Source of the DNA: a virus | Length of the DNA: 25,980 bases | Reading direction: 5' to 3' (one strand) | Virus record (IMG/VR): IMGVR_UViG_3300027906_000134 | Span: 1-25,980 of that record | Part shown: in pieces, positions 17,917-24,968 of the stretch | How positions within the stretch are numbered: position 1 is the first letter of the stretch | Layout: every line of letters begins with the position of its first letter | Notes under the pieces: model-generated | What the model saw: only the letters and a program-made list of their open reading frames with translations | Database searches by the model: none | Told to the model about the DNA's origin: nothing | Translations under genes and position numbers: made by a program

Positions 17917-18024
17917 CTAGGGGCTTTATATTTGACAAGGTAGCTCTATGTCGACTAGAGGGCTTGTGCTTGCAAAGGTAGCCGTTTGGTTATTAAAATA
18001 TAGGGGGCTTATAAAAAGGTTGCC
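17917..18024 (-). repeat. Three diverged repeats in the scaffold leader
   Basis: The 128-bp gap upstream of the scaffold gene carries three copies of one unit, on the minus strand roughly GC(A/T)ACCTT, 9 to 13 variable bases, then AAGCCC(C/T)CTA. They lie at about 18001-18024, 17955-17983 and 17917-17946. Each copy can also form a short hairpin with a different but complementary stem: GGGC/GCCC in the first, GGCT/AGCC in the second and GCT/AGC in the third. They could be protein-binding sites, phage promoter elements or RNA hairpins controlling capsid expression. No clear sigma-70 promoter was found in the gap. Confidence 0.6.
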
Positions 18025-18032
18025 CTATTGTA

Positions 18033-18842
18033 TTATCGGATTGGTACTCCACCTGTTATCATCTTGTCGTTAATCCTATTATTAGTATCTTCGACTTCTG
18101 CTTTATCAAGGTCGTAAGTCTTCTCAGGGGCCACAGTCATACCTTCTCTAAGGTCTTCTGTCATATACCCACCACTCCTTCTCGCTTGTCTCATAGGTTC
18201 TTCGTCAGCTTGCATTTCTGCTGTTTCCATCATCTGTTGAAGATTATCAACTCCGATTTCTTCAACTGCCTTAGCCGTAAAGACAAATTCTCCATCCGAT
18301 AGCCTTGCAGGTATCGAATCGGAGACTCCTGTTCCCGGTCCTTCAATAGGACCAGACCCAGCAAATTCTGAGGCAACTTCTAAAACTTTGTCAAATATGA
18401 CACTAAGTTGTTCATCGCCTTCTAATTTTTGATATAGATAATCCTCTTCATCTTCATCGAGGGATTCATCTACAATAAAATCTATATAGTTATCTTCCAT
18501 AGCTTCATCACTTTCTAACGGTGCTGAAGTATCTTCAGGTAACATTTCTTGTTCATACTCTTCATGTGTTGCACCCGGCATTATAGTACCGTCAGGCATC
18601 ATGTGAGTTTCTTCTGGATTTTCCATAGGCATATCATCTGATAATAGCCCACCAGTATTAGCAGTTCTTCTAGCTTTAACACGCTTTTCAAACTCCATTA
18701 CTTTTTCTTGAGCTTTAATCTCATCATCTGTAAGTTCACTCTTAGGTCTTTTAGATTTTGCAATTTCTATTGCGGCCTCTATCTTACCTTCAGATAACAA
18801 AAGTTGTACTGAGTCATCATCTAATATACTTTTATCTGCCAT
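18033..18842 (-). CDS. Acidic head-module protein, unknown
   Basis: A 269-aa protein, very rich in Glu, Asp and Met. The N-terminal 60 residues are helical (DDDSVQLLLSEGKIEAAIEI). A low-complexity acidic middle follows. A distinctive segment at about 163-195 contains GPGTGVSDSIPARLSDGEFV and then FTAKAVEEIG. That SD-IPA-LS-GEFV pattern recurs in many marine phage structural clusters, but I know of no proven function. It lies between portal and scaffold genes, so it may be a head assembly or portal-linked protein. Its ATG overlaps the TAA of the upstream gene (TAATG). Confidence 0.82.
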   Translation of the reverse strand: MADKSILDDDSVQLLLSEGKIEAAIEIAKSKRPKSELTDDEIKAQEKVMEFEKRVKARRTANTGGLLSDDMPMENPEETHMMPDGTIMPGATHEEYEQEMLPEDTSAPLESDEAMEDNYIDFIVDESLDEDEEDYLYQKLEGDEQLSVIFDKVLEVASEFAGSGPIEGPGTGVSDSIPARLSDGEFVFTAKAVEEIGVDNLQQMMETAEMQADEEPMRQARRSGGYMTEDLREGMTVAPEKTYDLDKAEVEDTNNRINDKMITGGVPIR

Positions 18843-19027
18843 TATTTATCCTTAGCTTTACCTACATTAAGAGCAAACCAATCAAGAACTTTATATAACT
18901 TACCTACCCATTTGTCATCTGCGGGTGTAGGTGTTAATGAAGCTACTAATGATGCTCCTGCTACTATCCAAGGTACTATCTGTACCAAATTTAAAAACAT
19001 TCCAATTAAATCAAATGTATTTTCCAT
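18842..19027 (-). CDS. Small single-span membrane protein, holin candidate
   Basis: A 61-aa protein with one membrane helix at about residues 7-31 (IGMFLNLVQIVPWIVAGASL), a loop TPTPADDKWVGK, then an amphipathic end. The spacing and the DDKW loop recall small phage proteins often labelled holin-like, but no lysis enzyme is nearby to confirm it. AAGGGG upstream of the ATG at 19027 is a good ribosome site and lies in the end of the overlapping 76-aa gene. Its stop overlaps the next start (TAATG). Confidence 0.72.
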   Translation of the reverse strand: MENTFDLIGMFLNLVQIVPWIVAGASLVASLTPTPADDKWVGKLYKVLDWFALNVGKAKDK

Positions 19028-19028
19028 A

Positions 19029-19259
19029 TTAATTTTCCCCTTTTCTGTTTATTGCTTCTTTTACTTGAGCTTCTAGACTATTCAACTGTGCCAGAAAACT
19101 CAGTCTCCCCTGGATTCGGTACAACGCCTGTTCCGATTGTGCCGTCACCAGTGCCTGTACTTCCAACTCCTTGAGGTTGTTCAGGTGTTCCTTCAGGTCC
19201 TCCCATTGTGGGTTGTTGATTAGAGGAAGGAGCTTCTTCGCCATTATTTTGTCCAGCAT
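19029..19259 (-). CDS. Small helical protein overprinted on the portal 3' end
   Basis: A 76-aa frame, of which 182 bases overlap the end of the portal gene in another frame. The product (MLDKIMAKKLLPLINNPQWE, then LNNLKELEVQALVTAQSEQALYR) reads as a normal helical protein with the W..L..L and LYR-QG pattern seen in small accessory proteins of other tailed phages. The ATG at 19259 is preceded by TAGGA at suitable spacing. It ends one base before the next gene and closes what would otherwise be a 50-base gap. The overlapped portal tail is low in complexity (Gly, Thr, Pro), as expected where a second frame is tolerated. Function unknown. Confidence 0.6.
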   Translation of the reverse strand: MLDKIMAKKLLPLINNPQWEDLKEHLNNLKELEVQALVTAQSEQALYRIQGRLSFLAQLNSLEAQVKEAINRKGEN

Positions 19260-21240
19260 TTTGCATTCCTATTATTTGAGCCATCATTGCAGCTTCTTCT
19301 GGGTCATTGAGTATTTCATCAGGGTCCAAATCTAAGCTGTAGGCTAGTTCACTTATGAGTTTAGAAATTTTAACAAATGGTGCAATAGTTGGATTTTGTG
19401 CAGTTTGTAAGAACATAGTAAGTCTTTGACTTCTAACTTCTTTCTGCATCAAACTATTTGTTCCAGTTGCTCTAACTTCTAAATCACCTTCAATATCTAA
19501 ATCACCTTCATGGAACTGCATGTTCCATTGATAATAAGATTCCCCTAAAGGTTTTAATAAAAAGTCATCAAGATTTTTGATAACTGTTTTAATATTTAAA
19601 CTAGATGCACCAAGTAACATTGACATGCCTGAAGCAGTCCTTGTCATACTTTGAACTCCAGTTTGACCGTGTGAGTAACTAGGTATTCCAGTTTGCTCAT
19701 CGGCTAGCTGTCTGAATTTATCAAACATCATCATATTTTCTGTTGCAGTATTTGGAAATTTCAAACCGTGTATGGCTTGACCAGGCATTCCTGCTTGTCT
19801 TCTAAATACTTTACCAGGATATATGTCCATTGACTGACCTCCTACTAATGCAGATTCATCTACATCAAATATTAAAGAGCCACTCAATGCTAAATTGTCT
19901 ATAGCCATTCTTGCATGGCCATTCATAATCTGTTGTGAGTCATCCATATTTTCTGCAACTCCTATACCAAAGAAATTATAAGGATTTCTTTCATATGGGA
20001 AAGCATTGTATGGAAGTCTAAATGGTTTAAATGGATTTATAACTACTCGTAATAGTTCATTACCACATATCCAAGCATTAATTTGTACTTCATCTAAATC
20101 ATCTATATCATCATCTAGTTCAATTCCTACTTCTTTTGCGTACTCGGCATCCATAATGCCCCAATATTCTAGTACTTCAAAGTTACTGTGTATCTCATCA
20201 TCAGCTCTATCATCATCTTTTAAATGAGCTTCATATCCTCTATCTACATAATTAGGACCATATTGAATACATTTCCTTATAGCATCATCATTAAAGTAAG
20301 GCATACTTCTTAATGCTCTTAATTGACTACGGTTCATTCTATGTCTGTGAACTATATATTCACATTCATCCATGTTAGTAGCAGCAGGGTCAGGATAAAA
20401 ATCCCAACAACTAACAAACTCTATTCTAGGAACTCTAACTTCTATAGGGTTATAAGTTCTTCCACCTTCAGGATTATTTTCCCATTTGTTTAATGTCTTA
20501 TTAAAATTAAATGGTCCTTTAACAATACCTGTTCCTAGCAAAGCAGATTCTAGTAAAGCGTTTCTTATTTCTGAAGAACCGCTAGATTCTTCTATTTGGT
20601 CATGGATAAGTTTTTCCATGCGTCTTGCAGCTTCTTGAGCTGGATTAACTTCTGGAACTTGAGGAATTGATTGGTCGCCTTCAATTAAAGATATCTTATC
20701 TTCTAAAGGCTGAGAAGTTTCTCCACGGAAAAAAGTGGAGCCTGCTCCTAGTTCTCTTCCATCTCCCTCATATCCTACATCATAAGGATTATCTATTCTA
20801 TTTCCTATATCATCAGGAATAGAAGATTCTATATCAGGTATAGGATTGCTAACATCAAGATGAGCTTTTGCTAATTCGCCTTCAGGAATCTTTGTTTCTG
20901 CTATACCTATAGGGAATCTACCTGTGCCAAAGATAACATCAACTAACTGACCAAAGGCCGCAAGTACTTTAGTCTTAGTAACTTTTACAAATACTCTAGA
21001 CTTTTCGGATTCTCTAAACTTAACAGATTTTTTATATAGTCCCCTATAGTTTTCAAAAGCTTTAAGCCAACGAGTTTCATCAACCCTTCTTGAGTCTTCA
21101 GCTTGTTGAAATCTTGATTTGATTATACCTACTAGGTTTTGTCTTTGGTTATCTTCTAACTTTAATTCTTTAGCAACTTCGCCATCTACCTCGGTGTAGA
21201 TTTCATCCGCATTTAAAAATGTGTTGTCCGAGTCTGCCAT
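19078..21240 (-). CDS. Portal protein
   Basis: A 720-aa protein. Features typical of large podovirus portals are a helical start (SRFQQAEDSRRVDETRWLKA), a clip/stem part with FEVLEYWGIMDAEYAKEVGI, an aromatic GIGVAENMDDSQQIMNGHAR segment, and the crown-leading ADEQTGIPSYSHGQTGVQSM followed by TRTASGMSMLLGAS. The portal forms the dodecameric channel where terminase docks and DNA passes. It lies between large terminase and head genes as usual. The C-terminal 45 residues are a Gly/Pro/Thr-rich tail whose DNA also encodes the 76-aa gene. The ATG at 21240 lies three bases after the terminase stop. Confidence 0.88.
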   Translation of the reverse strand: MADSDNTFLNADEIYTEVDGEVAKELKLEDNQRQNLVGIIKSRFQQAEDSRRVDETRWLKAFENYRGLYKKSVKFRESEKSRVFVKVTKTKVLAAFGQLVDVIFGTGRFPIGIAETKIPEGELAKAHLDVSNPIPDIESSIPDDIGNRIDNPYDVGYEGDGRELGAGSTFFRGETSQPLEDKISLIEGDQSIPQVPEVNPAQEAARRMEKLIHDQIEESSGSSEIRNALLESALLGTGIVKGPFNFNKTLNKWENNPEGGRTYNPIEVRVPRIEFVSCWDFYPDPAATNMDECEYIVHRHRMNRSQLRALRSMPYFNDDAIRKCIQYGPNYVDRGYEAHLKDDDRADDEIHSNFEVLEYWGIMDAEYAKEVGIELDDDIDDLDEVQINAWICGNELLRVVINPFKPFRLPYNAFPYERNPYNFFGIGVAENMDDSQQIMNGHARMAIDNLALSGSLIFDVDESALVGGQSMDIYPGKVFRRQAGMPGQAIHGLKFPNTATENMMMFDKFRQLADEQTGIPSYSHGQTGVQSMTRTASGMSMLLGASSLNIKTVIKNLDDFLLKPLGESYYQWNMQFHEGDLDIEGDLEVRATGTNSLMQKEVRSQRLTMFLQTAQNPTIAPFVKISKLISELAYSLDLDPDEILNDPEEAAMMAQIIGMQNAGQNNGEEAPSSNQQPTMGGPEGTPEQPQGVGSTGTGDGTIGTGVVPNPGETEFSGTVE

Positions 21241-21243
21241 ATT

Positions 21244-23139
21244 TTAATAACCAAAAGTGGAATCTAAAGGCTGGTATAAATCCTTTTTAATTCCTCTTAT
21301 TCTATCTAATGGGCTTTCCATTCTAGGTCGGCTCATTATCATATACCTTAACGCATCATAAGCATGGTCTGAAGCGTGAGTGTCCACATCTTCAGGGTTC
21401 GTTTTAGAAAGAGGGATAGATTGTAATTCTCTTATTAAGTTCGGACATGTATTAAATATCTGTAACTTAGGTCTTCCGCTTTCTCTAACTTTTAAATACT
21501 CATGGATTTGTATTTTGCCTTGTATTCTATTCTTATCTGCTCTCCTTAACTTGTGGCCTGCTCTAACAAGAGCTTCACCAACAGTAGGACCAGTAGTACC
21601 TGTGTTAGCCCAGGCTGCAGTATCTAATACACCAGCAACTGAGAAAGGGTCTTCCATTTCTCTTTCTGTTATTATACTCCCTAATTCCTCACCTGTCAAG
21701 CCTTTTTGATATAATTCCCTATAAATTATTAAAGTTCCGTCATTTATATCTACAGTTCCCCATAAACAGCATGATTCTGAGGCATATCCATAGTCAATAC
21801 CTTTAAGTCTTTCCCAATGTAAAGGTAGCTTAAAAGGGGATATTATGTGCATTTCAGGCTGAAATTCTACAAATGCGGCACCTTCGGCAACATCCCAGTT
21901 ACCTTCTAGTAATTGTCTTCTTTGAATTGGAGGTAGTGATTTAAGCATTTGCTCATATACACCATCTTCACATAGGAAAGGATTGTCTTGCAGTTTAGCA
22001 GGAATAAACTTACGACTTAAACCATCTCCTCCAAGAAAGCTTGTGTTCTCTTCGGCAGGTTCAATGTATCTTTTTTTAACCCAATGAGAACCAACGCCAC
22101 CCGGGTTAGCTGTACATCTTAGATAAGTTTGTATATCTGGGTCTGTGGTCCTTAAACGAGATGCCAGGTAGTTCCAACTAAATTCTGTTGGTAGATGTGT
22201 GATTTCATCAAAGCCAATCCAAGAATAAGCTTGTCCTTGATATCGATAAACATCAGCATCTCGTTCCAAGAAGCCAAACTCTACTTTAGCACCACTTGGG
22301 AAATTCCATAATTTTTCTACTTCTTTAAACTTAGCACCCGGAAATGCTTGTGGGTATAACTCTCTAGACTTATCAATCATCTCCCTAAGTTCTGGCATAG
22401 ACCTTCTTAGTATTAAAGCTCTATGGTCTTTCTTATGAGCATATCTTAATGGGTCCACTATCATCGCATATGATTTACCACCACCCGCAGCTCCACCATA
22501 TAGAACATCCTTTTCGCCTGCGGCCAAGAAATCAGTCTGAGGTCCTTCATTCGGATGAAAGATTATCGGTTTATCTTTTAAACTTTCTCTAACGCTTGTT
22601 GTTGTTTCTTTAAGTTCTTCTTCCGTATAAACATTAGGAGTCTTCGACTTTGTTGATTTCTGAATAATGCCTTCTTCTGTGCGTATCTTCTGCTCTTGTT
22701 TGGCAATTTTCCGTTTCTCCTTTTGGATTTTCTTTTTCTTCTTAGCTAAGGTAAGTTTCCTTTGATGCTCAGGAGAATAAGAATATTTAGAAGTAGCTCC
22801 TTTAGGCCTACCAGTTATTTTTTTAGGTTTACCTGTAGCTGTTAATATAAAAGAACCATCTTCGTTCTTTTGATATTCATCAGGGAATATTTCCCATGCA
22901 GGTCTTGTGAGTTGTTTCTGTAAGCCGACATGACTTATCTTTCTACCAGTTTCATTAGATAAAAGTTCTGCGGCTTCTCTTAAAGAATAAGCTTTATCAA
23001 CAACACCTTGTAGATATTTGTTTAAAGCTTCTAGTTGTTCAGGGATTGGCTCAAGATATCCTTTAATAGTACTTATCTTATAACCAAAAGGGATGGTTGA
23101 GCTTCTCTTTTTAATATACCCAGGAGGAATATCAGCCAT
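21244..23139 (-). CDS. terL: Large terminase subunit with DNA-binding-like N-terminal extension
   Basis: A 631-aa packaging motor. The ATPase shows a Walker A (GGAAGGGKS, 215-223), Walker B (WIGFDEI, 307-313) and coupling motif (TANPGG, 343-348). The RNase H-like nuclease shows Asp in GIDYG (449), LDTAAW (506) and HASDHAYDALRY (591). About 190 residues precede the motor, longer than usual. They contain an HTH-like stretch (SLREAAELLSNETGRKISHV, 52-71), an AT-hook-like GRPKGAT (110-116) and a Lys-rich coiled coil (about 128-160). This extension may help recognise DNA or regulate the motor. The ATG overlaps the upstream gene by eight bases. Confidence 0.95.
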   Translation of the reverse strand: MADIPPGYIKKRSSTIPFGYKISTIKGYLEPIPEQLEALNKYLQGVVDKAYSLREAAELLSNETGRKISHVGLQKQLTRPAWEIFPDEYQKNEDGSFILTATGKPKKITGRPKGATSKYSYSPEHQRKLTLAKKKKKIQKEKRKIAKQEQKIRTEEGIIQKSTKSKTPNVYTEEELKETTTSVRESLKDKPIIFHPNEGPQTDFLAAGEKDVLYGGAAGGGKSYAMIVDPLRYAHKKDHRALILRRSMPELREMIDKSRELYPQAFPGAKFKEVEKLWNFPSGAKVEFGFLERDADVYRYQGQAYSWIGFDEITHLPTEFSWNYLASRLRTTDPDIQTYLRCTANPGGVGSHWVKKRYIEPAEENTSFLGGDGLSRKFIPAKLQDNPFLCEDGVYEQMLKSLPPIQRRQLLEGNWDVAEGAAFVEFQPEMHIISPFKLPLHWERLKGIDYGYASESCCLWGTVDINDGTLIIYRELYQKGLTGEELGSIITEREMEDPFSVAGVLDTAAWANTGTTGPTVGEALVRAGHKLRRADKNRIQGKIQIHEYLKVRESGRPKLQIFNTCPNLIRELQSIPLSKTNPEDVDTHASDHAYDALRYMIMSRPRMESPLDRIRGIKKDLYQPLDSTFGY

Positions 23140-23320
23140 TGTATTTTCTTCTAGCTAATTCGTTGCGTATCTTCTGTTTAAGCTTCTTACTTATAAAATC
23201 AGAGTCTAGTAACTTTAATAATTCTTCTATACTTGCTTGTTTCATAAAAAAATGTTCTATCCGTGTAGCTCCTGTCTTTCTATCTGTATGCTTAATAGAA
23301 GGTTTAATCTTGATTGGCAT
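23132..23320 (-). CDS. Small basic protein upstream of terL
   Basis: A 62-aa protein (MPIKIKPSIKHTDRKTGATR, then IEHFFMKQASIEELLKLLDS and a Lys/Arg-rich end RNELARRKYNG). It is helical and basic, with no recognised domain. Short proteins with a similar start and a KQxxxEEL middle occur next to terminase genes in marine phages. The gene overlaps terL by eight bases and follows the AT-hook gene by five. The ribosome site is weak (AAGG about 11 bases upstream), so coupling to the upstream gene is likely. A packaging accessory role is guesswork. Confidence 0.75.
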   Translation of the reverse strand: MPIKIKPSIKHTDRKTGATRIEHFFMKQASIEELLKLLDSDFISKKLKQKIRNELARRKYNG

Positions 23321-23325
23321 GGAAA

Positions 23326-23493
23326 CTAAGCCTTTTTCTTAGGCCTTCCCCTAGGTTTGGGTTTAGCCTTAGATACTTTAGTCTTTGGCTTTCTTTTTGG
23401 TTTAGGTTCTTCTATAACAACAAACTTTCTTACTACCTTGTTTAATCTACAAGATTTCATTAGCCTGTGGAACCTGTCATATAATTTATTCAT
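23326..23493 (-). CDS. Small basic AT-hook protein
   Basis: A 55-aa frame from ATG 23493 to TAG 23326 that fills the space between its neighbours. It begins MNKLYDRFHRLMKSCRLNKV and ends with a Lys/Pro-rich tail carrying a textbook AT-hook (PRGRPKK). AT-hooks bind the minor groove of AT-rich DNA, which suits this genome. The ribosome site is weak (AGAGAAAG). Directly upstream is a 16-base-gapped set of inverted repeats. With the AT-hook-like motif in TerL and this gene two positions away, a role in packaging or genome organisation is possible. Confidence 0.65.
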   Translation of the reverse strand: MNKLYDRFHRLMKSCRLNKVVRKFVVIEEPKPKRKPKTKVSKAKPKPRGRPKKKA

Positions 23494-23517
23494 AATTCTT
23501 TCTCTAAAAAGCAGGGC

Positions 23518-23565
23518 TTCCTAGACAACTTACCCTAGATGAAAGTAAGCATCCTATTCTAGGAA
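23518..23565 (-). other. Nested inverted repeat between two small genes
   Basis: TTCCTAGA (23518-23525) and TCTAGGAA (23558-23565) are perfect inverted repeats. Inside them CTTAC (29-33 of the same hundred) pairs with GTAAG (23545-23549). A further GTAAG and CCTA/TAGG copies nearby allow alternative folds. On the minus strand the outer stem is followed by GCCCTGCTTTTT. It could be an mRNA processing or attenuation structure in the leader of the AT-hook gene. Confidence 0.5.
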
Positions 23566-23581
23566 ACCTCTTACGCATAAC

Positions 23582-23785
23582 TCAGTCTTTCGACTTGGTT
23601 TGTACCTTCTTTTTCTTCTTCTTTGAACCAAATATAGCATCCCAGTTATCTCTATACTGTTTAGTATTAGTATTAAACCTAGGTGCTGCTCCTTTACCGC
23701 CATCAGATGGACCAAATAACCTACCTTTGTTCTTCTTATTTGTCATAAGAACAGGTTTGTCATTACTTCCTAGCTGATTGCCCAT
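23582..23785 (-). CDS. Small basic protein, unknown
   Basis: A 67-aa hydrophilic protein (MGNQLGSNDKPVLMTNKKNK) with the segment GRLFGPSDGGKGAAPRFNTN, then NWDAIFGSK and a run of Lys at the end (SKKKKKK). Little secondary structure is expected. The ATG overlaps the TAA of the lipoprotein gene by one base (TAATG). Short proteins with an LFGPSDGGKG core are familiar from marine phage packaging clusters, without known role. Confidence 0.78.
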   Translation of the reverse strand: MGNQLGSNDKPVLMTNKKNKGRLFGPSDGGKGAAPRFNTNTKQYRDNWDAIFGSKKKKKKVQTKSKD

Positions 23786-24087
23786 TATTTAGAATTTATT
23801 TTAATTTCTTTACTTATTGAGACTTTGGCGTAAGGATTGTCTCCTTCTAAGTCTGAAGATAATTCATTTCCGAAACCAATATCTACAGTTACTCCGTTAT
23901 CTTTATAACGAACTCCTGTAAATAGAATATCTGTTGAGGTTTCTGCCTTTGAATTAAAAGGTTTACCGTAAGTTACGCTTGATATGTGTTCGTATTCTAC
24001 AAAAGTATATAAACTACTGCATCCTGAAAGGATAAAGAACCCTAATAGGAAACTAATAGCTATAGTCTTGTTATTCTTAATGTACAA
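23785..24087 (-). CDS. Small lipoprotein
   Basis: A 100-aa protein with a lipoprotein signal: basic start (MYIKNNK), a hydrophobic core (TIAISFLLGFFI) and lipobox LSGC, giving lipidated Cys23. Ser at +2 predicts the outer membrane. The mature part is short and beta-rich (SKAETSTDILFTGVRYKDNG, then VTVDIGFGNELSS). Phage lipoproteins of this size are typically outer-membrane spanin partners or superinfection-exclusion factors. Nothing here decides between them, and no spanin partner overlaps the gene. It starts 11 bases inside the upstream gene. Confidence 0.85.
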   Translation of the reverse strand: MYIKNNKTIAISFLLGFFILSGCSSLYTFVEYEHISSVTYGKPFNSKAETSTDILFTGVRYKDNGVTVDIGFGNELSSDLEGDNPYAKVSISKEIKINSK

Positions 24088-24277
24088 CTTTCTCTTCTTT
24101 TACGATTGTTTCATGGATAAGTTCTGTCAACTCTCCTATTATTATTAAACCATAGTATTCCGCTATGGATTCTGCTTGACTTATAGATTCTGCTTTAATC
24201 ATAGGCCCCATTATAATATGAGGGTCTTCGATTTCAAACTCCGTAGCAAAAACTCTAGTATTCTTAACTATTCCCAT
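24077..24277 (-). CDS. Small acidic protein, unknown
   Basis: A 66-aa protein (MGIVKNTRVFATEFEIEDPH, IIMGPMIKAESISQAESIAE, then YYGLIIIGELTELIHETIVK) with an alternating strand/helix/strand pattern and a predicted compact alpha-beta fold. The ATG shares its first bases with the TAA of the 39-aa gene (TAATG), and the end overlaps the lipoprotein gene by 11 bases. I do not recognise a function. Confidence 0.78.
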   Translation of the reverse strand: MGIVKNTRVFATEFEIEDPHIIMGPMIKAESISQAESIAEYYGLIIIGELTELIHETIVKEEKVVH

Positions 24278-24396
24278 TAGTTTATCAAGGAATATTTAAT
24301 TGTCAAGCCTAAATAGTAACCGCAAAGAAAAAAAGCAACCGCCCACCAGGGGTAAGCTTTACAGAACTCCCATATTTCAATCCAGTAGTTCTTCAT
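24277..24396 (-). CDS. 39-aa membrane peptide
   Basis: A short frame from ATG 24396 to TAA 24277 that exactly bridges terS and the 66-aa gene. Its stop overlaps the next ATG (TAATG), and its start lies 20 bases inside the end of terS. AAGG lies about five bases before the ATG. The product is MKNYWIEIWEFCKAYPWWAV followed by a hydrophobic stretch (AFFLCGYYLGLTI), giving a single membrane helix at about residues 15-33 with an aromatic-rich interface. No family recognised. A holin-like or membrane-regulatory peptide is conceivable. Confidence 0.65.
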   Translation of the reverse strand: MKNYWIEIWEFCKAYPWWAVAFFLCGYYLGLTIKYSLIN

Positions 24397-24796
24397 AATC
24401 GCCTTCTTCCGCAGATAAATCTACAGTTTCCTTCTGAGGCAATATGAAAATTCCTCCTGAGACATTGTGATTGATATCGAGCTTGTCTTGTTTAACAACT
24501 CCTACTCTATCTAGTAGAGTTTGGGCCGCTTGCAACTTCACATTTGCTTGAGGTACAGCATCATCGCTGTTCATAATTTCTACGAGCTTAAAAGCCGCAG
24601 AAGGTGCTTCCCTCGCAAGTACATTCGAGGCTAAATCTACTACTTCTTCTTTTAATGATTTTAATACTTGATAGTGATTTCCTGAGTAGCCTGCAAGTTC
24701 GGCTGAAAGTTTTAAGTTACCTTTAGTTTCAATCAGATTTTCCAAGAATTTCTCTTGTTTGTCTGTGAGTTTTCTTGTTGAAGGTAAGTTGTTCAT
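24377..24796 (-). CDS. terS: Small terminase subunit
   Basis: A 139-aa protein. The N-terminal part (LTDKQEKFLENLIETKGNLK, then LSAELAGYSG) is the HTH DNA-recognition domain typical of TerS proteins. A central helical region (FKLVEIMNSDDAVPQANVKL, then QAAQTLLDRVGV) fits the oligomerisation core. The tail (GGIFILPQK, then an acidic end) fits the TerL-binding arm. TerS recognises the packaging site and regulates TerL. It is the first gene of the leftward block. No Shine-Dalgarno is possible because the promoter -10 box ends only six bases before the ATG, so the mRNA should be leaderless. Confidence 0.85.
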   Translation of the reverse strand: MNNLPSTRKLTDKQEKFLENLIETKGNLKLSAELAGYSGNHYQVLKSLKEEVVDLASNVLAREAPSAAFKLVEIMNSDDAVPQANVKLQAAQTLLDRVGVVKQDKLDINHNVSGGIFILPQKETVDLSAEEGDYEELLD

Positions 24797-24802
24797 TCTT
24801 TT

Positions 24803-24830
24803 ATTATAATGATTTTGAAGAATTTGTCAA
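24803..24830 (-). promoter_or_regulatory. Consensus sigma-70 promoter for the leftward block
   Basis: On the minus strand TTGACA (24825-24830) and TATAAT (24803-24808) both match the consensus exactly, with a 16-base spacer. The expected start point falls on or next to the first base of the terS ATG (24796), giving a leaderless message. Confidence 0.75.
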
Positions 24831-24853
24831 GTTTTTAAATTCCCTCTTGACAA
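24824..24853. promoter_or_regulatory. Inverted repeat spanning both divergent -35 boxes
   Basis: TTGTCAAG (24824-24831) and CTTGACAA (24846-24853) are perfect inverted copies 14 bases apart. Each arm contains the -35 box of one of the two divergent promoters. This may be an operator through which a regulator controls both directions. It may also merely reflect two consensus boxes facing away from each other, although the arms match beyond the hexamers. Confidence 0.5.
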
Positions 24854-24875
24854 AACTCAATCTCAACTATATAAT
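24847..24875 (+). promoter_or_regulatory. Consensus sigma-70 promoter facing right
   Basis: TTGACA (24847-24852) and TATAAT (24870-24875) match the consensus exactly with the ideal 17-base spacer. Transcription would start near 24882 and run into a 680-base gene-free region toward the gene at 25557. It is likely an early promoter used by host RNA polymerase. Confidence 0.78.
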
Positions 24876-24879
24876 GGTA

Positions 24880-24968
24880 TTAAGGCCGCAGGGTTATATA
24901 GTATATATCACATACCTGCTCTCAAGTCTACTCCCCCCAACTAATCCTACCGTAGTTACGGGCCTTAA
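24880..24968 (+). other. Wide inverted repeat at the 5' end of the rightward transcript
   Basis: TTAAGGCC (24880-24887) starts at the expected transcription start and is complementary to GGCCTTAA (24961-24968), enclosing 73 bases. A small hairpin CCGTA-GT-TACGG (24950-24961) abuts the right arm. The right arm with its next two bases (ggccttaaaa) is repeated at 25371-25380, so an alternative long-range pairing is possible. It may fold as a small structured RNA. Confidence 0.4.

Noticed and set aside
23504-23578. 24-codon leftward frame MRKRFPRIGC...
   Set aside because: No Shine-Dalgarno, and it overlaps the inverted repeats; the RNA structure is the simpler reading.
24886-24945. tRNA-like 5' half (TATAGTATATATCACATACCTGCTCTCAAG)
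   Set aside because: It resembles the D-arm and anticodon loop, but the anticodon stem does not pair and no T-arm or acceptor 3' half follows.
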